Part shown: positions 41,078 through 50,533 of the stretch, one piece after another
How the letters are laid out: each line of letters starts with the position of its first letter
How positions within the stretch are numbered: the stretch's first letter is position 1
Source of the DNA: Streptomyces acidicola
Lineage (GTDB): Bacteria; Actinomycetota; Actinomycetes; Streptomycetales; Streptomycetaceae
Direction of reading: 5' to 3'
DNA length: 64,000 nt
Assembly: GCF_009377235.1 (NCBI RefSeq)
Contig: NZ_VMNX01000004.1
Location: 58,584-122,583, forward strand
Notes under the pieces: generated by a model
The model's input: the letters and a program-made list of their open reading frames with translations, nothing else
The model's database searches: none
Told to the model about the DNA's origin: nothing
Translations under genes and position numbers: made by a program

Positions 41078-43709
41078 GGTGGAACCCCGCCCTGACCTCC
41101 ACCTTCGCGGCGGCATCCGCGGTCAGTGCGCGGATCGCGGAGGACAGCGCCGCCAGCGACGGCACGCGGCCCGACCGGACGGCCGTGATCATGCCGACGA
41201 GTTGGGTGCCGGGCAGCGTCACCACCAGGGTGACCCCGTTCTGCGGCGCTTGCAGCGTTCGGACGAATTCGCCCAGATGGCCCTGCAGATACTGGGCCAG
41301 CACATGCCCCGCCACTCGCTTCAGCCCTGTCGACAGCGCCTCTCGCACGCGCGGTGCGAGCGCCGAGACGAACTCCTCGCCCTCACTCGCGGGAGACAGC
41401 TGGGCCGACTGCTCGTACGCCTCCCGGAAGATCCGTACGCGGCGGCCGGCGCCGTCGAGCAGGGCGGTGACCACGCCGTCCGCGAGGTCGGTGGCGAGCG
41501 CGGCGAGGAACGGGCCGATCGCGGGCGGGCTGCCCGCGCCGTTCAGCAGGGCCTGGGCCCGCTCCTCGGCGAGGTACAGCGCGACGACGAGGCCCTCGCG
41601 GCCGCCGCGTGCGTCCACGGTCAGGTTTACCTGGGTGGGCCGTCCTCGCCCGGACGACGGCAGTGCCGCCACGGCGACGCCCGCGCCGGCGGCGTCACCC
41701 GCTCCGGCCGGGACCGCGTCGGGACCCCTGGGCACGCTGCCCGCGGGCCCCGTTGCGGGACGTGCCCCTGAGGTCCGGTGGCCGACCAGCTCGATCCCGA
41801 AGAGCCGGGTTCCGGGTGCCAGCGGGCGGCCCTTGACCGGGCGCGTACCGTCCTTGCCGAGGCCCGGGTGGCCGAGGAGTGTGCCGGCGGCCTGCCGGGT
41901 GAGCGGCAGCAGGGCCACGGGGCCCCGACCGCGCCCGTGCTTCTTCTCCGCGACCGCTATCTGCCGGGCCCACACCCCACCGCCCATCGCCTCGTAGAGG
42001 CTGACGACGATACGTACCGGGTAGGTACGGACCCGGAAGCGGTCCCGCAGCAGCGTGTCCAGACGCACGCCCTCGGCGGTGCGCAGCGCGGCCGCCTGCC
42101 GGGCCTCCAGGGTCACCTCGAAGGACCGGGAGAACCTCTTGTAGCGGAAGCGCCGGGGCTTTGTCCTGGGCAGGTGCAGCCAGGTGCCGTTGAGACCGCG
42201 AGCCTCCAGCTCCTCCAGGTCCTCGCGCAGCAGCGATGCCGGCACGTTGGCAGCGGCCGCGGCGTTGAAGGCGGAGCCCGCGGCGGCCTCCAGGCGTACC
42301 GGGTCCTCCAGTTCTTCCGCGGGGAGCCGGGCCAGCCTGCGGACGGTGTCCTCCACGGTGGCGGTGAGAGCGGTGGCGGCGGTGCGCCGCGGATCCTCCG
42401 CCTCGGCCTCCAGACTCAGCAGCTTCAAGCCCGTGTCGGCGATGGCGCGGGCCAGGATGTTGGCCTCCCGCGGTCGAACCCACTTTCCGATGAGCTGGGC
42501 GAGCAGGCCGGCGAGCATGTTCACCACCCGGTCCCGGCCGATGACGGAGATGCCCTTGCGTACCAGCGGCAGTGCCGCCATCACCAGCGGGATGAACTCC
42601 TCCAGCGCGGGCCGCGGATCACCTCCCTCGGACAGCTCGCTGAGCGCCTCGGTCAGCCGTTCTCTGGCCTCGTCCAGTGCCTCGGCCTCGGCTGCGGGCA
42701 CGTCCTGCGCGTATGCCTCGGCCTCCGCCCGCTCCCCGGAGAGGACCGCGCCGGCTTCGGCGAGCCAGTCCTCGCTCTCCTGCTCGTCCCGGGCCAACAG
42801 CAGACCCGCGACGGTTCCGGCGGCTTCGAGGGCGAGTTCGGCCGCGGGCGACGGCGTCGTCGCCTCGGGGTCCTGGCCCAGGGCGTGCGCGGTCGGGGCG
42901 TGGGCGAGGCTCTCCGCCTGCTCGGCCTCGGTCTCCGGCGCCTCCCGCAGCAGCTTCTTGGCGAGCGTGGCCGCGACCGGCCGCAGGGGTGCGGGCAGCC
43001 TGCCGATGCCGATCTTCAGCACCCGCTGCAGCAACGGCCCGACGATCTTCTTCAGTTGCCCCAGGATCAGTCCGACCGGCATCACCTTGCCGACAGCCCG
43101 GACGCCCTTCTTGGCGAGGTTGACCGCGCCCTTCACCGCCTTCTTGGCGAACTTGGCGATCGCCCCGAAGAAATTCTCGAACGCAGGTGTTTCCCCCAGC
43201 GCGGTCGGCGGCACGGCCGACGCGAACAACTCCTCCAGCTCGGCTTCGGTCAACGACGGCGCGTCCGCGTTTCCGGCCGCCTCCGCCACGCTCTCCAGCA
43301 TCGCCTCGGTCTGCCGGGCCAGCGGCTCCAGCCACTCACGGGCCGGTGCCTCCACGGCCCGCGGGTCGGGTCTGCCCACCGTCGTGGCCGCGTGCTGGGC
43401 GTGGAACGCGGCGGTTTCCTCAAGGAGTTCCGCCAGTGATTCCTCCAGTTCGTCCTCGTAGAGTTCGGCGAGCAGTTCCCGCACCGCCTCGCTCTCCGCG
43501 TCCACCGGGCCACGCCCGGTCTGACGGTCGGCCGCCCGGAACGGGCTGTCGAGAGCCGTCGGAGCGGGCGTGGCCTCCCACTCGGATTCGTACGGGCCCT
43601 CCGCTCGCTCCTCCGTGCGGAAAGGAGAGAGAAGACCGGAACCTGACGGCGTGAAACCACCGGGTTTCTCCGCCTCGGACATCCATGCATAGTGCTCGGT
43701 CTGCGACAC
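41070..43709 (-). CDS. Large acidic protein D with SPFR repeats and cationic amphipathic core
   Basis: 879 residues from a GTG; an internal ATG at 43682 lacks a ribosome site. The N-terminal tail carries SPFR twice (residues 28-31 and 55-58) in acidic, disordered sequence. A Glu-rich helical stretch (75-165) follows, then at 178-254 a Lys/Arg-rich amphipathic segment (FFGAIAKFAKKAVKGAVNLAKKGVRAV... and LKKIVGPLLQRVLKIGIGRL) resembling membrane-active helices. A long helical middle is followed by a beta-containing C-terminal region (from about 500: RFRYKRFSRSFEVTLEARQ) and a helical end. No signal peptide or full transmembrane helix. I cannot name a family; a delivered or pore-type protein is speculation. 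Confidence 0.78.
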   Translation of the reverse strand: MSQTEHYAWMSEAEKPGGFTPSGSGLLSPFRTEERAEGPYESEWEATPAPTALDSPFRAADRQTGRGPVDAESEAVRELLAELYEDELEESLAELLEETAAFHAQHAATTVGRPDPRAVEAPAREWLEPLARQTEAMLESVAEAAGNADAPSLTEAELEELFASAVPPTALGETPAFENFFGAIAKFAKKAVKGAVNLAKKGVRAVGKVMPVGLILGQLKKIVGPLLQRVLKIGIGRLPAPLRPVAATLAKKLLREAPETEAEQAESLAHAPTAHALGQDPEATTPSPAAELALEAAGTVAGLLLARDEQESEDWLAEAGAVLSGERAEAEAYAQDVPAAEAEALDEARERLTEALSELSEGGDPRPALEEFIPLVMAALPLVRKGISVIGRDRVVNMLAGLLAQLIGKWVRPREANILARAIADTGLKLLSLEAEAEDPRRTAATALTATVEDTVRRLARLPAEELEDPVRLEAAAGSAFNAAAAANVPASLLREDLEELEARGLNGTWLHLPRTKPRRFRYKRFSRSFEVTLEARQAAALRTAEGVRLDTLLRDRFRVRTYPVRIVVSLYEAMGGGVWARQIAVAEKKHGRGRGPVALLPLTRQAAGTLLGHPGLGKDGTRPVKGRPLAPGTRLFGIELVGHRTSGARPATGPAGSVPRGPDAVPAGAGDAAGAGVAVAALPSSGRGRPTQVNLTVDARGGREGLVVALYLAEERAQALLNGAGSPPAIGPFLAALATDLADGVVTALLDGAGRRVRIFREAYEQSAQLSPASEGEEFVSALAPRVREALSTGLKRVAGHVLAQYLQGHLGEFVRTLQAPQNGVTLVVTLPGTQLVGMITAVRSGRVPSLAALSSAIRALTADAAAKVEVRAGFHRG

Positions 43710-44280
43710 GCTGCCCCCATGAAGAAAGACGTGCTGTCCCGCGCCCCGGGCGCGACTCCGGAGGCGGAACCGGGCAGAGGGAACGGCGACAGGAACAGAG
43801 CGGGAAAGTGACAGGAAGGACTGGAACGCGAACGGTGCGGATCGGTGCGAGATCGGTGCGGGAACGGCCGTCCGGCCGCGGCGGCCTACGTCCGCGTCAA
43901 GGCATACCTGTTCTGCGCGTGAAACATGACATCATCCCCCGTGATGATTGCGTCGCGGCCCGGCCGGCGACAGCCCCGTGGCTTCCTGAGCAGCAAACCC
44001 CGTCAGCTGCAGGAAGGCCTTCTCCGCCACCGTACTCAAGGCCTCGATGTTTGTGTCCATGTCAATTCAGTCGGTCCGCTTGTGAACGGGGAGTGGAGAC
44101 AGTCGAAGGATGATCACTGGTGACCTGAAGGCACGCGCGGGGCGCAGGCAGCCTTGACGTGCGGTTGCCTACTCGTCCGGCACGCTGCGCGAGCAAGGGA
44201 GCGGCAGGGCATCGCGAGTGGATCGGCTGGCCGGATCTCTACGTGGACCGGATCTCTGCATGGACAACCGAGGCTGATGC
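43710..44280. other. Intergenic region with an inverted repeat
   Basis: 571 bases upstream of the D-C-B-A operon and before an IS remnant. ATCATC (43931-43936) and GATGAT (43943-43948) form an imperfectly spaced inverted repeat that could be an operator about 220 bases from the operon start. GAAAC and AT-rich islands near 43918-43950 might hold the promoter. No gene recognised. Confidence 0.35.
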
Positions 44281-44902
44281 CGCTCGCCGCCGGTGCTGGT
44301 GGTAGCGGTCTACTACCGGACGAACCTCACCACGCGACAGCTCGCGCCGTTGTTCGGGGTGTCGCCGGCGACGGTGTGCAGGGTCATCCAGCGGCTACGC
44401 CCCCTCCTCGCGCTCGAGCCGGCCTCACATCCCGTCGACGCCGCGGACCGGCTGTGGATCGTGGACGGCACGCTGGTCCCGGTCCGCGACCGCAAGGTCG
44501 GTGCCTCGAGCCGCAACTACCGGTTCTCCGCAGACGTGCAGGTCATCATCGATGCCGACACCTGCCTGGTCGTGGCCACCCCGCGCCCGGCACCGGGCAA
44601 CAGGGCCGACGCCCATGTGTGGCGCAACTCCGGCCTGCCGGACCGGTGCCAGGGCGTCACCGTGCTCGGCGACGGCGCCTACATCAACACCGGCCTGGTC
44701 GTCCCTCACCGCAAACGACCCGGCCGGCCCCTGCCGGCCGGAGAAGAAGCCGACAACGCGGAGCACCGCCGGGTCCGCGCGCGGGTCGAGCATGCCATCG
44801 GTCGACTGAAGAACTACAAGATCCTCCGCGACGGCCGGCAGCACGGCGACGGCCTCCACCACGCGGTCCAAGCCGTCGCCCACCCTCGCCCTGGCCGCAT
44901 GA
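44281..44902 (+). mobile_element. IS5-family transposase remnant
   Basis: The frame reads LVVAVYYRTNLTTRQLAPLFGVSPATVCRVIQRL (HTH_Tnp_4), then the DDE_Tnp_4 domain with IVDGTLVPV (first Asp), GDGAYINTG (second Asp) and RARVEHAIGRLKNYKILRD (Glu). The N-terminal ~50 residues are gone. Near 44880 a small deletion moves the frame; the natural end LALAA with TGA at 44900-44902 is still readable in another frame. No terminal inverted repeats found. Inactive. Confidence 0.8.
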
Positions 44903-44964
44903 CCAGAACGGAGCCGACGCCGCCATTCACCTGCCGGTTCACGGCCTTGTGCAACACGCTTTAG

Positions 44965-45322
44965 GTTTACGGTGGTTTACCGCGATCTGCATGGATCACA
45001 TGGACGTCCGATGTGAATGTGACTCAGGTCAGCAATCTTGGCGGTGGGGAAGGGCATGACGTTTTCGGGGGCCTGGCATTCCCGGACTCGGGGCGGTGAG
45101 GGCCAACTGGTCCCGTCCGGGCTCTCGAGCAAGCCGCTGCTCCGCATGGGTCGAAGCTGGGCAGCGGCCGGACGCGCGGGCTGCGGAGGAACTCCTCCAA
45201 CGGGAGCCGGCTGGCCCGGTGCTGGCTGCGGTGAATCCGGACCGCGGTCAGCATCGTGTTGATCCGGCCCTTGCCCCTGACAGGCTCTGCCCCTCCCCGG
45301 CGCGGCACCACCCTCTGTCCGC
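44965..45322. other. Intergenic region without a confident gene
   Basis: 358 bases between the IS5 remnant and the esterase stop. Open frames exist on both strands but none has family-like sequence. No clear terminator for the xylanase/esterase operon could be identified. Confidence 0.3.
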
Positions 45323-46012
45323 TCAGGGTGCCACCGCGCGGCCCGTCTGAGGGGAGATCGCGCCGGCGCACAGGCCGTGGGCGGCCAGCCCTTGTGCGAT
45401 GCGCGGGATCGCGGCGAGTGTGTTGGCGGCCCAGTCATGCATCAGGATGATCTGACCGTTGGTGAGTCGCCCGGCGGCCTGCACGATCGCGTCCGTACTG
45501 GCGCCGTTCCAGTCCTGCGAGTCCACGTCCCAGATGATCTCGGTTAGGCCGTACTTGGCCTCCACCGTCTTGACCGTCGAGTTGGTCTCGCCGTACGGCG
45601 GCCGCAACAGTTTCGGCGTGCCGCCGCCCGCGACCGCGATGGCCTGCTGGGTGCGGGAGATCTCCGAGTCGATCTGCGACTGGCCGAGCTGGGGCAGATG
45701 CGGGTGCGTGTAGCTGTGGTTGCCGACCCACATGCCGGCCGCGACCTGGGCCTTGACCTGGGCCGGGTAGGCGTCGGCGTACCGCCCCTCGTTGAACATG
45801 GTCGCCCGCAGCCCGTTCCGTTGCAGCGCGCCCAGCAGAGCGGGCGTGTTCCCGGACGGGCCGTCGTCGAAGGTGAGTCCGACGTATCCGTTGCAGGCGG
45901 CGGCCTGGGCCGGGGCCGTGTGGACGGTCAGGGTGCCGGTGGCGGCCAGCGCCAGCGCGGCCAGGGTCGTCGTCAGGGGGCGTGCGGTCCGAGGTGGTCC
46001 GGTGGTTCTCAT
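45323..46012 (-). CDS. Secreted CE4 polysaccharide deacetylase, probable acetyl-xylan esterase
   Basis: 229 residues with a Sec signal peptide (cleavage near [12 protein letters not shown]). The NodB motifs are all present: [11 protein letters not shown] with the catalytic base Asp and metal Asp, HSYTHPHL with the metal His pair, [16 protein letters not shown] and ILMHD. Its ATG overlaps the xylanase TGA (ATGA), so the two are translationally coupled, as in the S. lividans xlnB-axeA pair, where the esterase removes acetyl groups from xylan. Unlike AxeA it lacks a cellulose-binding module. Confidence 0.92.
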   Translation of the reverse strand: MRTTGPPRTARPLTTTLAALALAATGTLTVHTAPAQAAACNGYVGLTFDDGPSGNTPALLGALQRNGLRATMFNEGRYADAYPAQVKAQVAAGMWVGNHSYTHPHLPQLGQSQIDSEISRTQQAIAVAGGGTPKLLRPPYGETNSTVKTVEAKYGLTEIIWDVDSQDWNGASTDAIVQAAGRLTNGQIILMHDWAANTLAAIPRIAQGLAAHGLCAGAISPQTGRAVAP

Positions 46013-46683
46013 GCCGCCACCGTGATGTTGGAGCTCCCGCTGCTCTGGTAACCCTCGGTCGCGAGGATCATGTAGTAGCTGAAGCTGCCGAGTGTCATTC
46101 CCGCGCGGGCCCAGGCGTCGAAGTGGTTGCCGGTGGTGATGGTGCCGCCCGTCCGCTTCGACTGCCGCACGCTCCAGTATTGGTTGAAGGTCTTGGTGCC
46201 TTCGACGGACGGCGCGTTGTACCGCGTCGTCTGGTAGATGTCGTACGTGCCGCCGTCGCTGGTGACGGTGCCCTTGTACGTGCCCGTCGGCCGGTAGGTG
46301 CCCCAGTTGTCGACGACGTAGTACTCGACAAGAGGGTTCGACGTCCACCCGTAGAGGCACAGGTAGCTGTTGCCGGACGGGTTGAAGGTGCCCGAGTACC
46401 TCACGGTCCTGCGTGAGCCGTTGCTCCAGCCCTTGCCGGCGACGAAGTTCCCTGTGTTTCTCCAGCTCGTGCTGTAGTTGCCGCCGGAGTCCAGGGTCAT
46501 GGAGACCGTACCCTGCGAGTCGGTCCAGAACGAGTAGTAGAAGCCGTTGTTGGTGCCGGTCTGGTTCGTGGTGATGACGGTGGCGGCGCGGGCGGTACCG
46601 GGCAGGGCCAGCGTCGACGCGGCGCTCAGCAGCATGGCGCAGGCGGCCCTGCGGGACGTCGGGTGTGCGGGTACAGCGGTCAT
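46009..46683 (-). CDS. Secreted GH11 endo-1,4-beta-xylanase
   Basis: 224 residues from the ATG at 46683 with GAGGAGGAA upstream. The signal peptide has SRRAACAML, a twin-arginine-like motif, and cleaves after GTARA; S. lividans XlnC is also a Tat substrate. Beta-jelly-roll GH11 sequence: [17 protein letters not shown], the nucleophile Glu in [13 protein letters not shown], and the acid/base Glu in [14 protein letters not shown]. No carbohydrate-binding module follows. It starts the coupled xylanase-esterase operon; CGAAA/TTTCG elements upstream are likely regulatory. Confidence 0.96.
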   Translation of the reverse strand: MTAVPAHPTSRRAACAMLLSAASTLALPGTARAATVITTNQTGTNNGFYYSFWTDSQGTVSMTLDSGGNYSTSWRNTGNFVAGKGWSNGSRRTVRYSGTFNPSGNSYLCLYGWTSNPLVEYYVVDNWGTYRPTGTYKGTVTSDGGTYDIYQTTRYNAPSVEGTKTFNQYWSVRQSKRTGGTITTGNHFDAWARAGMTLGSFSYYMILATEGYQSSGSSNITVAA

Positions 46684-46754
46684 GTGCGGGTTCCTCCTCA
46701 TCTGAGGCCGGGATATGGCCCGCAGTGTTGACCCGCCCGCGTCAAGCGTCAATA

Positions 46755-46874
46755 GTTTCGGTATCTGTTACGAAACATTTCGATGGCTTCAAGGGCGTAA
46801 TAAATGTGTTCTGGCCATCCGGAGTGGGGAACTTTTCGGGAAGAATCCGGCGTCTGAGTTACGAATGTTTCGAA
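46755..46874 (-). promoter_or_regulatory. CGAAAC-type elements upstream of the xylanase
   Basis: CGAAACATTTCG (46771-46782) is an inverted repeat of CGAAA around CA, 88 bases before the xylanase start. GTTTCG also occurs at 46755-46760 and 46867-46872, the latter within CGAATGTTTCGAA. Streptomycete xylanase promoters are known to carry conserved GAAAC/GTTTC palindromes. The repressor gene is not in the window. Confidence 0.55.
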
Positions 46875-47449
46875 TGCCGGACCGATCCTAAGTCATGGCT
46901 GCAGCAGGGTGCGCCGAAGCGGCAACTCGACGTGGGACCTGACCGGCAGGGCGACGAGCAGGAGGAACACGGGCCGCTCCCTCCGGTGCGTCTCGCAGCT
47001 CCCGGCCGTCCGCCGTGCCGTGCCGGGGCGTAGGCAGCGAGGGCGGCCCGGGGAATGACCCGGCGGCCCAGCTCGTCGCGTTCGGCAGTCCCTTTTCCGC
47101 CGTCGACCAACGCCCTCCACCATCCCCGCCTGTCAAAACGGCCGCGGAGGCTCCCCGGGTCATCCAGGGCGAGGCTTTGGCGCGTTGGGAAGGCGCTCCG
47201 CTGCACGCACTTTCCGCCTGAATCTGCCGGCCCGCGTCGGCGGCCTCCCACGCGACCGGAAACCGCAGGCGTTCGAACGGGACGCATTCGTGGCCGTCGT
47301 GGAATGCACGTCATCTCCCTGGCGTGGCGGACCGTTGTGCGGCGGAAGGAAAAAGTGCCTGGATAGAGGGCTCTGGCATTTGGCGAAGACGGTGCCGGGA
47401 CGAGACCGAGCCGACGGGCGACGTGTCAGACACCCCATGGCGTTGAACG
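46875..47449. other. Intergenic region without a confident gene
   Basis: About 575 bases. Frames on both strands are open but not family-like. It separates the xylanase promoter from an IS110 remnant. Confidence 0.35.
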
Positions 47450-47620
47450 TCAAGCGGCGTGGGGTTGGGCGTGGTGTGATGATGCGGTCGCTTCGTCATA
47501 GCGGGTTGGTGTTTTGAGGCAGCAGTGGAGGATGCCGACCAGGCGGTTGCCGACTTGCCGCAGGGCGGGGTTGCAGTCGACGTCACGGGCTCGTCGCTTG
47601 TCGTAGGAGCGGCGGGGGGT
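47450..47620 (-). mobile_element. IS110-family transposase C-terminal remnant
   Basis: The minus strand reads YDKRRARDVDCNPALRQVGN then RLVGILHCCLKT and YDEATA with a stop at 47450-47452. This is the conserved IS110 C-terminal block. The DEDD catalytic domain is absent. Inactive fragment of about 55 residues. Confidence 0.75.
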
Positions 47621-47918
47621 GCTTGCAGTGAGGTTCCCCTCCTACTGCGTAGCCATCACGGAAGCGCGATGGCATTTTCAAGAAGTCCCACACCCGTCAT
47701 CACCGCCGGTGGCCGGTCCCCTCTGCTCGCCCCGTGCTCGCCGGAACGCCCCGTGACGGGCCGGCAGAAGGCGGCACGGAGCATCAGAGAAGCTGGAGCC
47801 GGAGTACTGTCATCAGGGCTGCGACCTGTACTTTCCGGCACGGTCTGACACGGGGCGGCATCAGCTGATACCCGGATGATCTTTCCAGGAGCCGACGCGG
47901 GTTTCGGAGGCAGCAGCT

Positions 47919-48043
47919 ATGAGCCAGTCCACTCACCTCGACATCGAGTGCGCGGCGCCCGACGGCGTGACCTTGCGCGGGACGCTGTACGTTCCCGACC
48001 GGCCCGGTCGGCACCCGGCGATCACCATGGCCCATGGGTACGA
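47919..48043 (+). pseudogene. N-terminal fragment of an alpha/beta hydrolase
   Basis: MSQSTHLDIECAAPDGVTLR...RPGRHPAITMAHGYDAG is the first ~40 residues of a dienelactone-hydrolase-like enzyme, ending at the oxyanion HGY block. A start with a plausible ribosome site is kept, but the sequence then becomes antisense to an SDR gene. Cut at a recombination junction near 48040. Confidence 0.7.
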
Positions 48044-48290
48044 TGCCGGCGTTGTTGATCAGCACGTCGATCACGCCCTCGTGCTCGGCGACATCTGCGG
48101 CTGCGGCGGCCACCGATGCGTCGTCGCTTACATCGATCTGCACGAACCGTGCTCCGAGCGCGCCCGCAGCCTCCGCGCCCCGCTCCGGATCACGGGCGCC
48201 GACGAGCACGGTGTGGCCGAGCTCGATCAGGCGACGGGCGGTCTCGCGGCCGAGACCCTTGTTGGCTCCGGTGATGAAGGTGATAGTCAT
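48036..48290 (-). pseudogene. N-terminal fragment of a short-chain dehydrogenase (SDR)
   Basis: From the ATG at 48290: MTITFITGANKGLGRETARR (Rossmann TGxxxGxG), then RFVQIDVSDDASV and VIDVLINNAGIVP (NNAG motif). After about 85 residues the sequence becomes antisense to the alpha/beta hydrolase fragment; the YxxxK catalytic motif is missing. Dead, and joined head-to-head with the hydrolase fragment. Confidence 0.75.
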
Positions 48291-48612
48291 ACATCCATGG
48301 TTGGGCCAACTGCGGGAGTCGGCCACGGACCCCTTCGTCGGCAGGAGCAGCGGTACCACCATCGATCGCGCCATGGCCGGCCGGGATGCGGGAGCACGGG
48401 CGGCATGACCACACCACCCAGGCCGGGCGCGATCGCCCGCGCGGCACAGCTGCTGTGGCGCCAGCCGCGCCGCCGCACGGCGCGACGGGGCCCTGAGTGG
48501 TCTGGTGTGTTGTCGACTTTCTGCTGAGCTTGCCGAACCGCCCGACTGACATCACCCACACGGATGGCGTCCGCTCAGGCTGCGGCGGCCTCGTTCTCCT
48601 GCTGATCGGCCT
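48291..48612. other. Intergenic region without a confident gene
   Basis: 322 bases between the SDR fragment and an enolase-superfamily remnant. No recognisable coding or regulatory signal. Confidence 0.3.
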
Positions 48613-48819
48613 TCACTCGGACGGAAGCCGTTCATGCAGACGCTCACGTTGGAGGCGACCGTGACGGATCAGAAACTGCGCGGCCGAGAAGATGCGCGCG
48701 GGCACCGATCTGTCCCTGTTTCGCGCCCACCTCGCCTGACCGCCTGGCAGAGGCGAAGCACTGGCCCGTCGCCCAGGATCAAGAGCCCATCCGCCAATAC
48801 AGACGTGTCGCCGCCCCCG

Positions 48820-48993
48820 TGTCAATCGTGCAGTCGGGAGCGCCAGTTCGCGGATCGTGTTCTCCGCGACATCGACCCCCAGGCCTGTGCCTGCCGGAAT
48901 GTCGATGATGCCGGCGTGGGCTCGGATGGGGGTGGCGGGGACCGCTTCGCGCAGGGAGTTGGGGTCGCGGTCGAACTCCAGGTGTCCCCGCAC
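48820..48993 (-). pseudogene. Enolase-superfamily (mandelate racemase-like) C-terminal remnant
   Basis: GHLEFDRDPNSLREAV then PIRAHAGIIDIPAGTGLGVDV resembles the last 50 residues of sugar-acid dehydratases of the mandelate racemase/muconate-lactonising group (EFDRDPNPLR...G-x-G-I/V-x-P-x-G-P-G-L-G). No barrel and no start. Tentative. Confidence 0.45.
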
Positions 48994-49142
48994 GCCCGTA
49001 GAGCGGGATCACTCCTGGAGCGTGCCCAGGTGTACACCGGGCTTCGCCATGCCGGTGTCCCGATCCGCTGTCCCTGTGTGACTGAACGGGATGTGCCGGG
49101 CCGGGCGGTGCCATGGCTGTGGCCACCACCCGGCCGGGAGCC

Positions 49143-50315
49143 TCAGGGCCGCGTCGCGAGTTCGGGGTGTTCGTGGTCGCAGGTGTCGTCGATGCCGTAG
49201 GTGTCCCAGGCGGGGAACGGATCGACCGGCGGAAGAATCTCGCCGTTCGCCAGCAGGCAGTTGGTGAGCGCGGCCTGGAGAGCCTCGGTCTTGAGGTGAG
49301 TTCCGATGAAGACCAGCTCCTGGCCTGCCGGGCTGTCGGTGTCGCGGGCGGCGAAGGGCTCGAAGCGGGCGACGGAGCCGGCCTGCGACCACAGCCCCGT
49401 CACTTGCGGGCGGCCGGCCAGAGCGAAGAATCCCTTGGAGCGCAGGACCTGCCCGTAGGCGCCGCTGTCCATCTCCTCGGTGACGAACCGCCACAACCGC
49501 CCGGGATGGAAGGGCAGTTCGGAACGGAAGACGGTGGAGGAGATGCCGTACTCCTCGGTCTCCGGGGTGTGGTCGCCGTTGAGTTCCATGACCCAGCCGG
49601 GGGCCTGCTGGGCACGCTCCAGGTCGAACAGCCGGGTGCCGAGTACGTCCTTGAACTCCACGCGTCCGTGGACGGCGGGCACGATCCGGGCCACCGGGTT
49701 GAGGCGGATGAGCGTCGCCAGCAACCGTTCGGCGGTGGCGTCGTCGACCAGGTCGAGTTTGTTGAGCACGATGACGTCGGCGAACTCGATCTGGTCCATC
49801 AGCAGGTCGCTGACGGTACGTTCGTCGTTCTCGTACTGGTCGAGGCCGCGCTCGACGAGTTCGTCGCCACTGGTCAGTTCGGGCAGGAAGTTGGCGGCGT
49901 CGACGACCGTGACCATGGTGTCGAGACGGGCCAGATCGCCGAGGGTCGCTCCGTCGTCGCGGGTGAAGGAGAAGGTGGCCGCGACGGGCATGGGCTCGGA
50001 AATGCCGCTGGACTCGACGAGGAGGTAATCGAACCGCCCCTCTCGGGCCAGCCGGCCCACCTCCACCAGCAGGTCGTCGCGCAGGGTGCAGCAGATGCAC
50101 CCGTTGGTCATCTCGACCAGGCGCTCCTCGGTACGCGACAGTGCCGCCTCACCGCCGCGCACGAGCGCCGCGTCGATGTTGACCTCGCTCATGTCGTTGA
50201 CGATGACCGCGACGCGCCGCCCCTCACGGTTGCCGAGCACGTGATTGAGCAGCGTGGTCTTCCCCGCGCCGAGGAAGCCGGACAGAACCGTCACCGGCAG
50301 CCGGTCGTGTGCCAT
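49143..50315 (-). CDS. COG0523 (CobW/ZigA-type) metal-chaperone GTPase
   Basis: 390 residues from the ATG at 50315. Walker [10 protein letters not shown] at 13-21, the metal site [11 protein letters not shown] (CxCC) near 70, [10 protein letters not shown] as Walker B/switch region, and VLNKLDLVD as the NKxD base-recognition motif. CobW_C domain with His-rich tail (CDHEHPE). Members deliver zinc or cobalt to client proteins; the zinc-starvation subgroup sits beside zinc-free ribosomal paralogues, as here (rpmF 11 bases upstream, same strand, Zur-like box in front). Likely a zinc-allocation protein. Confidence 0.93.
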   Translation of the reverse strand: MAHDRLPVTVLSGFLGAGKTTLLNHVLGNREGRRVAVIVNDMSEVNIDAALVRGGEAALSRTEERLVEMTNGCICCTLRDDLLVEVGRLAREGRFDYLLVESSGISEPMPVAATFSFTRDDGATLGDLARLDTMVTVVDAANFLPELTSGDELVERGLDQYENDERTVSDLLMDQIEFADVIVLNKLDLVDDATAERLLATLIRLNPVARIVPAVHGRVEFKDVLGTRLFDLERAQQAPGWVMELNGDHTPETEEYGISSTVFRSELPFHPGRLWRFVTEEMDSGAYGQVLRSKGFFALAGRPQVTGLWSQAGSVARFEPFAARDTDSPAGQELVFIGTHLKTEALQAALTNCLLANGEILPPVDPFPAWDTYGIDDTCDHEHPELATRP

Positions 50316-50326
50316 CCCCGTCCCCC

Positions 50327-50497
50327 TCAGCTCTCGGGGCGCAGCAGCCCGCGCTCGTAGGCCCTGACCAGGTGCTGCGGTACGAGGTGACGTACACCGT
50401 CGACCGTGACCGGCATCAGAGCCGGTGCGACAGCCTTCCACTGCGCGCGGCGGTGACGGGTGTTGCTGCGGGACATCTTCCGCTTGGGGACGGCCAT
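50327..50497 (-). CDS. rpmF: 50S ribosomal protein L32, zinc-independent paralogue
   Basis: 56 residues starting [21 protein letters not shown], the L32 N-terminus. The C-terminal part ([19 protein letters not shown]) has no cysteines, so the zinc ribbon of ordinary L32 is absent. Such C-minus paralogues replace zinc-binding copies during zinc starvation. GAGGAG ribosome site; the COG0523 GTPase follows after 11 bases. A Zur-like element lies 37 bases upstream. Confidence 0.92.
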   Translation of the reverse strand: MAVPKRKMSRSNTRHRRAQWKAVAPALMPVTVDGVRHLVPQHLVRAYERGLLRPES

Positions 50498-50533
50498 GGC
50501 TCTCCTCATCGGGTAGGCGAGGAAGAAGCTACA

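Noticed and set aside
39059..41095. 678-codon plus-strand frame antisense to genes B and C
   Set aside because: No family-like content and no ribosome site; the minus strand has coherent overlapping genes.
41778..43439. 553-codon plus-strand frame antisense to gene D
   Set aside because: Composition is typical of a mirrored frame (Gln/Arg/Gly-rich) with no recognisable motif.
44281..44902. Complete, active IS5 element
   Set aside because: N-terminus missing, C-terminal frame broken near 44880, and no terminal inverted repeats or target duplication found.
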